Notes under the pieces: model-generated
What the model saw: the letters and a program-made list of their open reading frames with translations, nothing else
What the model was told of the DNA's origin: nothing
Database searches by the model: none
Position numbers and translations under genes: made by a program
Shown here: positions 1-4,992 of the stretch, in pieces
Position numbering within the stretch: position 1 is the first letter of the stretch
Layout of the letters: every line of letters begins with the position of its first letter
Assembly (NCBI GenBank): GCA_035290085.1
Contig: DATDVK010000010.1
Location: 1 to 10,569 of the forward strand
DNA: 10,569 nucleotides
From: GWB1-54-5 sp035290085
GTDB lineage: Bacteria > Patescibacteriota > Gracilibacteria > Peribacterales > Peribacteraceae
Direction: 5' to 3'

Positions 1-372
1 TATCTCAAGGAGTGTCGGGATATCCGTCTCCGCAGCAAGCCGCAGTGCACCACGCCCGTTGTAGAACGGCGGATATTCATGAATGGTCATAGCGGTGTAC
101 TTGTACTGCTCATGGAGTTTTCTCCCTTTCGCCACTATCCATGAAGATTGTGTGAGAATGCCATGCGGATTTGAATAGAAGAACACTGATCCTCCCCCGG
201 AAGAACGCAGCGCCGTTTGTACCTCCCCGGCAGAGGCGGCGGCAACCCGCGGACGGGGGCAGAGGATGTCTATGCGCTCCCAGTAGGCACGCAGTCCCTG
301 GAGTGTGTGCCAGAAGGCTCCCCTGCGGCCTTCCAGAATGGAACGGTCCCCGGTAACCATGAGAAGATTCAT
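1..372 (-). CDS. GT4-type glycosyltransferase, N-terminal part (cut by window edge)
   Basis: Only the first 124 residues are present; the gene continues off the left edge. I start it at 372 because this is the first ATG after an in-frame TAA, and it gives the usual start of a GT-B fold glycosyltransferase: a hydrophobic beta strand (MNLLMVTGD, residues 1-9) followed by a basic and glycine-containing stretch. Residues 26-40 (helix, then a strand with WERIDILCPR) and 95-107 (MTIHEYPPFYNGR) look like the donor-independent N-terminal Rossmann domain of GT4 enzymes. The catalytic C-terminal half with the EX7E motif would lie outside the window, so substrate and activity cannot be judged. It follows the GT4 gene at 452-1534 on the same strand after 79 bases. 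There is no Shine-Dalgarno sequence; a TATGAT hexamer stands 6 bases before the ATG. Family assignment is by fold-like pattern only. Confidence 0.75.
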   Translation of the reverse strand, partial: MNLLMVTGDRSILEGRRGAFWHTLQGLRAYWERIDILCPRPRVAAASAGEVQTALRSSGGGSVFFYSNPHGILTQSSWIVAKGRKLHEQYKYTAMTIHEYPPFYNGRGALRLAAETDIPTLLEI

Positions 373-378
373 AGACTC

Positions 379-384
379 ATCATA
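379..384 (-). promoter_or_regulatory. -10-like hexamer TATGAT close to the start at 372
   Basis: On the minus strand TATGAT matches the sigma70 -10 consensus at five of six positions and lies 6 bases before the ATG. No good -35 hexamer stands 16-18 bases further upstream. If used, the transcript would begin at or within a base or two of the start codon. This is one of several such placements in the window. Confidence 0.4.
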
Positions 385-418
385 CGGAAAAACTTAGATG
401 AACTATCTTGTCGGCCGA

Positions 419-434
419 AGCCTTGGCGAAGGCT
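419..434. repeat. Small inverted repeat (6-bp stem, 4-base loop) between two GT genes
   Basis: AGCCTT at 419-424 and AAGGCT at 429-434 are exact reverse complements around a 4-base loop. The element lies between the stop of the GT4 gene (452) and the start of the next gene (372). On the minus strand an overlapping alternative hairpin, GGC-TTCG-GCC, can also form. No T-run follows closely, so it is not a typical intrinsic terminator. Confidence 0.35.
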
Positions 435-451
435 GATGACCATGAGGAGGT

Positions 452-1534
452 TCATGGAAGGTGCGGAAAGAGAGAGAGATGCTCGTCTGCAACATCTTTC
501 CACGTGCGCTTCGGCACGGGCTTGGCTGCTGCAAATGCAAGGGTGTCGTACTGGGAAATAGCATCTGCCAGTGCGCGGATGATTTCAACGGGTGTGGAGA
601 GAGGCACTAACGTCATGCCGCCCGTCAGCAGGCTGCTCAACCCCGTCTGATCGGTAAGGAGAACAGGAAGCCCCGCCGCACGGGCCTCAAGCGCAGCATG
701 CGGACTGATCTCTGTGATAGAGGGAAGGATGAGGAGATCGTATTCCCGGAACAATTCCACTCTCTGCTCACTCTGCACGGCTTCAAGAAACGTCACACGC
801 TGATCGAGGAGAAGTTCTGATGCAAATTGCCTGAGGCGTTTCTCCATGGGGCCGTCGCAGATGAGCGTCAGCCGCACGCCGGGCACCTTCGCAATGGCAC
901 GAAGAAGGAGGGGCAGATTCTTGAGCCCTACAAAACGTCCGAGGAAGAGGAGCCGGAACGGCTCATGTTTCCGGTGGAGATGGGTGCTCCCTTGGGGGAG
1001 AGCATTTTCAAGAACAGAATGAGGAGGAAGATACTTGTACACTCCTTCGTAAATCTCCTGCTGAAAGCGCGTGGAAAAGATAACGTAGTGGAACTGCTTC
1101 AGAAGACGCTGCATGATGCTGCGGAGCCACGGCCGGGATGCATACCACGCCTTCAGTCCCAGCTGCCCCCCTCTGCCCGTATACCGTTCCCAGCAAAAGT
1201 CTCCGCCCAGACGGAGGATGCGCTTCGGTCCTTTGACGCGCGAGAGGAAGAGCGGCACTCCGCAGCTCACAGAGGAGAACGTATAGATGATATCGGCATC
1301 CGCCGCATGCGCCCTGAGCGCCCGGGCATACTGCCACCAGCGCAGGAAAGGCACCCACTTCGGAACGCAGAATACAGGCCAGGAACTGTGGGCGCCAACG
1401 CGATCAGTTCTCCCGTAGGTGATAACTACCGTCTCCGTACCCCGCCGCGTCAACTCTTCCGCAAGGGCACGCACATAGGTTGCCGGGCCACCGATGTCCG
1501 GCGGATAGATGCCTGTGGCAAGTACTATCTTCAT
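452..1534 (-). CDS. Glycosyltransferase, GT4 family (GT-B fold, retaining)
   Basis: A complete 360-residue protein, normal length for a single-domain GT4 enzyme that moves a sugar from a nucleotide donor to a lipid-linked or growing glycan at the cytoplasmic membrane face. The N-terminal acceptor domain begins with a strand and then PPDIGGPATY (residues 11-20), the typical glycine-rich loop. The C-terminal donor domain begins near residue 193 with FLGR (197-200) and K205 two turns later, which in this family bind the donor phosphates. The catalytic EX7E motif is present as E275 and E283 (TEISPHAALE). The start at 1534 directly gives the first beta strand, so no trimming is needed. The stop is TGA. 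There is no clear Shine-Dalgarno sequence. The sugar donor and acceptor cannot be deduced. It is followed on the same strand by another GT gene and separated from the small membrane protein gene by a divergent spacer. Confidence 0.93.
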   Translation of the reverse strand: MKIVLATGIYPPDIGGPATYVRALAEELTRRGTETVVITYGRTDRVGAHSSWPVFCVPKWVPFLRWWQYARALRAHAADADIIYTFSSVSCGVPLFLSRVKGPKRILRLGGDFCWERYTGRGGQLGLKAWYASRPWLRSIMQRLLKQFHYVIFSTRFQQEIYEGVYKYLPPHSVLENALPQGSTHLHRKHEPFRLLFLGRFVGLKNLPLLLRAIAKVPGVRLTLICDGPMEKRLRQFASELLLDQRVTFLEAVQSEQRVELFREYDLLILPSITEISPHAALEARAAGLPVLLTDQTGLSSLLTGGMTLVPLSTPVEIIRALADAISQYDTLAFAAAKPVPKRTWKDVADEHLSLFPHLP

Positions 1535-1568
1535 AATCTCATGCGTAAGAATGAATCAAAGATACCTG

Positions 1569-1628
1569 CTCGCCCACCGAATCTCGACACTGAGCTCGCC
1601 GAAGTGGAGAGCGAAGGTGGGTGGCGAG
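1569..1628. repeat. 60-base imperfect palindrome in the divergent spacer
   Basis: The arms pair in four blocks: CTCGCC (1569-1574) with GGCGAG (1623-1628), CACC (1575-1578) with GGTG (1616-1619), TCTC (1582-1585) with GAGA (1607-1610), and CACT (1588-1591) with AGTG (1603-1606), leaving an 11-base loop and short bulges. The loop side carries GAGCTCGCCGAAG, whose reverse complement resembles the CTTCG-A-AAGCTCA type repeats scattered in many bacterial genomes. It lies in the 238-base spacer 1535-1772 between a leftward and a rightward gene. Apart from this element and the promoter at its right end I see nothing else in the spacer. Confidence 0.5.
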
Positions 1629-1732
1629 AACAACTTTCATGTGAAAAAATGAATAGCCGGAGAATTCTTGCACCTTTTCCTCTTCCAGCACAGAAATTCG
1701 GTTGTTTTGGCGTTGCGGGAATGTTCTGGAAA

Positions 1733-1766
1733 TTGCATAAAATAATATTATATGTTATAATATAAT
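1733..1766 (+). promoter_or_regulatory. Strong sigma70-type promoter for the 70-residue membrane protein
   Basis: TTGCAT (1733-1738) and a perfect TATAAT (1756-1761) are separated by exactly 17 bases, within an A+T-rich stretch that stands out from its surroundings. A second perfect TATAAT overlaps the first by one base (1761-1766). Transcription from the first would begin near 1768, about five bases before the ATG at 1773; from the second -10 it would begin at or inside the start codon. No Shine-Dalgarno sequence fits in that space. Confidence 0.75.
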
Positions 1767-1772
1767 TGAAGT

Positions 1773-1985
1773 ATGCTGAAGAAAATATCCACATTCAAGA
1801 GGAGACACAAGGTCGCATTCGCCATCGTCATCGGGTTTGCAGTCGTCGCCTACTGGCGCGGTGCATGGGGCATCATGGATGTCTTTCTCTTCCCGAACAA
1901 CTACGGCTTAAGCTCCATTGTCTCGTTGATCCTGGGCATGAGCTTACTCGCCGCCACGCACTACATCGTTGAGGAAATGATGTGA
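1773..1985 (+). CDS. Small two-helix membrane protein, function unknown
   Basis: A 70-residue protein. Residues 1-12 are basic (KK, KRRHK), followed by a hydrophobic segment at about 13-27 (VAFAIVIGFAVVAYW), a conserved-looking WRGAWGIMDVFLFPNN linker (27-42) and a second hydrophobic segment at about 45-62, ending in a short acidic tail. The positive-inside rule puts both ends in the cytoplasm with the WRG...FP linker outside or at the membrane surface. From memory, small proteins with a W-R-G-x-W-x-x-x-D-x-x-L-F-P pattern occur as unnamed membrane proteins in candidate-phylum bacteria and archaea, but I cannot confirm this here and assign no function. The gene has the best promoter in the window and faces rmlB convergently, sharing an inverted heptad-repeat array at its 3' end. 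It is the only gene here without an evident role in sugar metabolism. Confidence 0.68.
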   Translation: MLKKISTFKRRHKVAFAIVIGFAVVAYWRGAWGIMDVFLFPNNYGLSSIVSLILGMSLLAATHYIVEEMM

Positions 1986-1986
1986 C

Positions 1987-2056
1987 GAAATAGGAATCAG
2001 AAAATAGAAGCCAGAAGTCAGTTACTGCTTACTGCCTTCTGATTTCTGGCTTCTCC
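1987..2056. repeat. Inverted array of 7-base units at a convergent gene junction
   Basis: Ten consecutive 7-base units fill 1987-2056 without a phase break. The five left units (1987-2021) are A/G-rich, of the type AANNCAG; the five right units (2022-2056) are the reverse-complement type, including two identical TTACTGC units. The inner parts form a 16-base inverted repeat (2006-2021 against 2039-2054) with one G-T pair and a 17-base loop. The array starts one base after the stop of the small membrane protein gene (1985) and covers the last nine codons or so of rmlB, including its TAA stop (2029-2031). It may work as a two-way transcription terminator, but there is no T-run. A second array of the same kind is at 3881-3957. 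Confidence 0.75.
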
Positions 2057-2982
2057 GTATACCACTCAATGGTCCTCCGCACTCCCTCCGAAAAGGACAC
2101 AGCAGGTCTCCAACCCAGTGCACGGACAGAGGAGGAATCTAAGCTGTACCGCCAGTCGTGCCCCGGCCGGTCCGGGACAAATATAATGAGGTCGTGGGAT
2201 TTGCCCATGGCATCGAGCACGGTACATGCAACATGGATGTTCTCCTGCTCCTCACCCGCCGAGATGAGATAGATCTCAGCGTCTCTCCCCTTCTCCAGTA
2301 CGGCTTCTATGGCATCGGTGTGATCGGTCACATAGAGCCAGTCACGCTTCTGCTTCCCCTTTCCGTAGATGGGAATTTTCTCTCCCTTCATGGCATGGGT
2401 GATGATGACCGGAAGCAGCTTGCTCCTGTCCTGATGCGGCCCGTAGTTATTGGTGCAGCGGGTAATGCGCACGCGGACGCCATGCGTCCTGGCTGCCGCG
2501 AGGAGGAGGAAATCTCCCGCAGCCTTGGTCGCAGAGTACGGATTGCTGGGATGGAGCGCGGAACGTACGGTGAAGGAAGGCGCATCATCGCTGAGGTCCC
2601 CGTACACCTCATCAGTGGAGACGTGGAGCAGCAGTACCTCCGGATGTTTCCTGCAGACCTCTATGAGCGACTGCACTCCCCCGATATTGGTATGAATGAA
2701 CGGGGTGACATCTTTGATACTGCGATCCACATGCGTCTCAGCCGCAAAATTTACAATCGCATGCACGTCGTGCTTTTTCACCAGTTTCTCCACGAGCTTC
2801 TGATCGGCAATGTCTCCCTTCACAAACGAAATGTGATCTTGAGCGGGATCGAGGAGAGATCTATCCGCTGCGTACGTGAGACTGTCGAGAACCACCATGG
2901 TATCCTCCGGAGCCCGCTCCGTATGGCGGAGAACGTAGTGAGATCCAATGAAGCCGGCAGCCCCGGTGATGAGGAGATTCAT
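2029..2982 (-). CDS. rmlB: dTDP-glucose 4,6-dehydratase (RmlB/RfbB)
   Basis: Converts dTDP-glucose to dTDP-4-keto-6-deoxyglucose using bound NAD+, the second step of dTDP-rhamnose synthesis. The frame is open up to 3087, but the family's start is at the ATG at 2982, giving 317 residues with the Rossmann nucleotide loop at once (TGAAGFIG, residues 6-13). Other family marks: AAETHVDRS (80-88), STDEVYGD (122-129, with the catalytic T123-D124-E125), Y149 and K153 of the YxxxK pair, NNYGP (178-182), RDWLYVTDH (213-221) and DRPGHDWRY (271-279). Every catalytic residue I can place is present, so the enzyme should be active. It is slightly shorter than the E. coli enzyme. It is divergent from rmlA, as expected for a shared pathway but unusual in arrangement. 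The last residues (IRRQ) and the TAA stop are encoded inside a heptad-repeat array. Confidence 0.95.
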   Translation of the reverse strand: MNLLITGAAGFIGSHYVLRHTERAPEDTMVVLDSLTYAADRSLLDPAQDHISFVKGDIADQKLVEKLVKKHDVHAIVNFAAETHVDRSIKDVTPFIHTNIGGVQSLIEVCRKHPEVLLLHVSTDEVYGDLSDDAPSFTVRSALHPSNPYSATKAAGDFLLLAAARTHGVRVRITRCTNNYGPHQDRSKLLPVIITHAMKGEKIPIYGKGKQKRDWLYVTDHTDAIEAVLEKGRDAEIYLISAGEEQENIHVACTVLDAMGKSHDLIIFVPDRPGHDWRYSLDSSSVRALGWRPAVSFSEGVRRTIEWYTEKPEIRRQ

Positions 2983-2989
2983 TGGAAGA

Positions 2990-2995
2990 ATGATA
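2990..2995 (-). promoter_or_regulatory. -10-like hexamer TATCAT close to the rmlB start
   Basis: On the minus strand TATCAT (five of six consensus positions) lies 7 bases before the rmlB ATG at 2982. No Shine-Dalgarno sequence precedes the ATG and the -35 region is poor. If active it would give a leaderless rmlB mRNA. The upstream rmlB promoter candidates at 3044-3108 would instead give leaders of roughly 55-90 bases. Confidence 0.35.
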
Positions 2996-3043
2996 GCAGC
3001 AGTTTCCGCGAAGCGAACGTAGCAATACGGGTTTTTACGGCGT

Positions 3044-3072
3044 ATATTAAAACTCCTGAATCCCCTTGCCAA
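3044..3072 (-). promoter_or_regulatory. Second candidate rmlB promoter
   Basis: On the minus strand TTGGCA (3072-3067) and TAATAT (3049-3044) are spaced by 17 bases. The -35 matches five of six and the -10 four of six consensus positions. The -35 overlaps the -35 of the rmlA promoter on the other strand. Confidence 0.35.
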
Positions 3073-3094
3073 AAGTATCTTTATCACCTAAAAT
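3066..3094 (+). promoter_or_regulatory. Candidate rmlA promoter
   Basis: TTGCCA (3066-3071) and TAAAAT (3089-3094) each match five of six sigma70 consensus positions and are separated by 17 bases. Transcription would begin near 3101, downstream of the in-frame ATG at 3095. This argues that the longer reading with the start at 3095 is not used, and leaves a leader of about 15-20 bases before the starts at 3116 or 3122. Confidence 0.6.
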
Positions 3095-3108
3095 ATGGCA
3101 CTTGTCAA
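3080..3108 (-). promoter_or_regulatory. Candidate rmlB promoter overlapping the rmlA promoter
   Basis: On the minus strand a perfect TTGACA (3108-3103) is followed after 17 bases by GATAAA (3085-3080), four of six. It shares 3080-3094 with the rmlA promoter on the plus strand, so RNA polymerase could occupy only one at a time. The rmlB leader from here would be about 90 bases. Confidence 0.5.
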
Positions 3109-3121
3109 TACCTCGATGATT

Positions 3122-3898
3122 ATGAAAGGCGTGCTCATCTGCGGCGGTTCAGGCACAAGACTCCGTCCCCTCACGGAGGTGACGAACAAGAGCCTGCTCC
3201 CCGTCTACGACAAGCCGCTGGTGCTCTACCCGCTCCAGACCCTCATCGATGCCGGGATGAAGGACATCATTGTCATTACAGGCACGGAGCACATTGAGCA
3301 GATGGCGAGCTTCCTCGGTAGCGGAACAAGATTCCACTGCCGCTTTTCCTACCGCGTACAGGATGAGCCGAGAGGCATAGCGCAGGCACTCGGCATGGCG
3401 GAGGAATTTGTGGACGGCGACAACGTCTGTGCCATTCTCGGCGATAACATTTACTTCGATCACCTTGGAAAGCAGATACAGAACTTTAAGAGGGGCGGCC
3501 ATATCTTCCTCAAAGAGGTATCGGACCCTGAGCGCTTTGGTGTTGCGGAGCTGAAAGGAAACCGCGTGGTTTCCGTAGAGGAAAAACCCCTCAAGCCTAA
3601 GAGCAACCTCGCGCAGACCGGATGCTATGTGTACGACTCCCGCTGCTTCGAAGTCATCCGCAATCTTCAGCCTTCAGAAAGAGGTGAATTGGAAATCACA
3701 GACGTAACCAAGTGGTACATGGAACACAGTGAACTCACCGCAACCATCCTGCAGGACCAATGGATAGATGCCGGCACGTTCGAGAGTCTGCACCGGGCTG
3801 CCGTAGAAGTGCGCGCACGCAGGAAAGATGCTGCAGAGAAGGCCAAGAATGTGGGTGTGCAAACAATGGCCCCTACAGCGGTAAGCAGTAAGCAGTAA
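3122..3898 (+). CDS. rmlA: Glucose-1-phosphate thymidylyltransferase (RmlA/RfbA)
   Basis: Joins glucose-1-phosphate and dTTP to dTDP-glucose, the first step of dTDP-rhamnose synthesis. I start it at 3122 (MKGVLICGGSGTRLRPLT), where the family normally starts; in-frame ATGs at 3095 and 3116 would add 9 or 2 residues, and the one at 3095 lies upstream of the likely transcription start. The protein has 258 residues. Marks: the nucleotide-binding GGSGTRLRPLT (8-18), VYDKP with K31, VQDEPRGIA (79-87), LGDN with the metal-binding D108 (106-109), VEEKP (152-156) and DQWIDAGTFESL (212-223). It is shorter than the roughly 290-residue E. coli enzyme and lacks most of the C-terminal helical part that carries the regulatory site there, like the short forms of archaea and Gram-positives. 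The tail from residue 229 is charged and then low in complexity; its last six residues and stop come from heptad repeats. Confidence 0.95.
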   Translation: MKGVLICGGSGTRLRPLTEVTNKSLLPVYDKPLVLYPLQTLIDAGMKDIIVITGTEHIEQMASFLGSGTRFHCRFSYRVQDEPRGIAQALGMAEEFVDGDNVCAILGDNIYFDHLGKQIQNFKRGGHIFLKEVSDPERFGVAELKGNRVVSVEEKPLKPKSNLAQTGCYVYDSRCFEVIRNLQPSERGELEITDVTKWYMEHSELTATILQDQWIDAGTFESLHRAAVEVRARRKDAAEKAKNVGVQTMAPTAVSSKQ

Positions 3899-3957
3899 GC
3901 GAAAAGCAACAATGAGCTTGCGCTGCTTCCTGCCTATCGTTTCCTGCTGACCGCTTC
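3881..3957. repeat. Second inverted array of 7-base units at a convergent gene junction
   Basis: Eleven 7-base units cover 3881-3957 in one phase. The left part has GTAAGCA twice (3881-3894), GTAAGCG (3895-3901) and AAAAGCA (3902-3908). After a less regular centre (3909-3922) the right part (3923-3957) has the reverse-complement type, such as CTGCTTC (3923-3929) and CTGCTGA (3944-3950). The array includes the stop of rmlA (3896-3898) and the stop of the converging GT gene (3934-3936), and therefore the last codons of both. It shares the motif GCAGTAAGCAGTAA with the other array on the rmlB strand. The arms can fold into an imperfect hairpin; no T-run follows. Confidence 0.7.
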
Positions 3958-4992
3958 ATAGACCACCGCATACTTCTCCGCAATCTGCGACCAGTCGTAG
4001 TGTGCCGCGTGCTGCAGCCCTGCGGAGCCGAGCGCACTGCGCAGCACATCATCACTCAGAAGTTTTTCTATAGCATGCGCAGCCTGTGCGACGTTATCCG
4101 GTTCCACGAGTACGCCGTTCTTCCCGTCTTCCACAATGTCCGGAATGCCGCCCACGCGCGTGCCGATGACTGCGCACTCCGCAGCCTGCGCTTCCAGGAA
4201 GACGTTGCCCAGCGCCTCGCTGCGGGAGAGTCCACAGAACACCTGCGCCTCCGCAAACTCCTGGTACACATCCGGGAGCGGCACATACCCGAGGAACGTG
4301 GTGCGGTCTGCAATTCCAAGCTCATCGGCAAACTTCTCATATGACTTCTTCTGCGAACCACTGCCCACGAGATGGAGATGCGCGCCGGGATGCCTGACCT
4401 GCGCAAATGCACAGAGAAGCGTGTCGATACCTTTCATCTTCTCATGCCTTCCCACGAAGAGGACGCGACCCGGCACCTTGGCTGCGCGGGGAATATCCTG
4501 CAGCGTAAGGCCGTTGGGAATGAGAGTGATGTCTCTCCGCCCACACTTCCTCGCACGGTCCACGAGAGCGGAACTGATAGCCGTCACGGCATCTGCAGAG
4601 CGGTGCATCGTCCGCACAAGGAGCTGCGTATTCGTACTCTGGCACGTGAGTACACGCTTGGCTCGCGGTGCCGTGAAACGACAAAACACGAGTGCGAGCC
4701 CCGCATAGGATTCCAGTACGGCATGGATGATGTGAGGATGCTGTCTCGCAGCGGCAACGGGTGCAAGGAACGGGAACAGCCATTTATCAAGTTTGCATCC
4801 AAACCCCAGACGGAGAATGGGAACACCGCTCTCCAGCACTCCTCTCCTTGGAAGATTGCTACGCATCCTCGCAGTGATGAGCACAAGGTCAAAGCGATCC
4901 TTCAGGACAGAAGGCACCTCTTCGCTGCAGGCTTCGGCTCCGCTTCGCAGTGGGGTCGCGAACGCCGAGAGAATGACGATGCGTTTCTTCAT
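3934..4992 (-). CDS. Glycosyltransferase, GT4 family (GT-B fold, retaining)
   Basis: A 352-residue GT4 enzyme. The frame is open to 5097, but the ATG at 4992 gives the natural first strand (MKKRIVILSAFATPLRSGAE) and overlaps the TGA of the preceding gene as ATGA, so I take that start; translation is probably coupled. The acceptor domain covers about residues 1-160. The donor domain begins with LIPNG (157-161) and VLFVGRHEKMKGI (177-189), where R182 and K187 are the usual phosphate-binding residues. The catalytic EX7E pair is E259 and E267 (SEALGNVFLE). VGGIPDIVEDGKNG (280-293) is the typical C-terminal GT4 block. All key residues are present. Donor sugar and acceptor are not readable from sequence; dTDP-rhamnose is a plausible donor only because of the neighbouring rml genes. 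The TAG stop lies in a heptad-repeat array shared with rmlA. Confidence 0.93.
   Translation of the reverse strand: MKKRIVILSAFATPLRSGAEACSEEVPSVLKDRFDLVLITARMRSNLPRRGVLESGVPILRLGFGCKLDKWLFPFLAPVAAARQHPHIIHAVLESYAGLALVFCRFTAPRAKRVLTCQSTNTQLLVRTMHRSADAVTAISSALVDRARKCGRRDITLIPNGLTLQDIPRAAKVPGRVLFVGRHEKMKGIDTLLCAFAQVRHPGAHLHLVGSGSQKKSYEKFADELGIADRTTFLGYVPLPDVYQEFAEAQVFCGLSRSEALGNVFLEAQAAECAVIGTRVGGIPDIVEDGKNGVLVEPDNVAQAAHAIEKLLSDDVLRSALGSAGLQHAAHYDWSQIAEKYAVVYEAVSRKR

Noticed and set aside
452..454. TGA read as glycine or another amino acid, as in some candidate-phylum bacteria
   Set aside because: TGA ends the GT4 genes at 452 and 4989 at the expected protein length, and the one at 4989 forms an ATGA junction with the next gene. 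No conserved domain needs a TGA to be read through.
827..1765. A 312-codon open frame on the plus strand over the GT4 gene and the divergent spacer
   Set aside because: Antisense to a GT4 enzyme with intact motifs, low-complexity charged product, and it runs through the palindrome and promoter of the spacer.
2983..3087. N-terminal extension of RmlB by 35 residues
   Set aside because: The extra residues show no family similarity and would cover the promoter region. The ATG at 2982 gives the Rossmann strand at the expected place.
2158..3297. A 379-codon open frame on the plus strand across rmlB and the start of rmlA
   Set aside because: It runs antisense through rmlB and then out of frame into rmlA, both of which have full sets of family motifs. 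The product has no recognisable domain.
3881..3901. Three tandem 7-base units read as a short CRISPR or microsatellite
   Set aside because: There are no spacers of constant length and no cas genes. The units continue in diverged form on the opposite arm, so an inverted heptad array describes them better.
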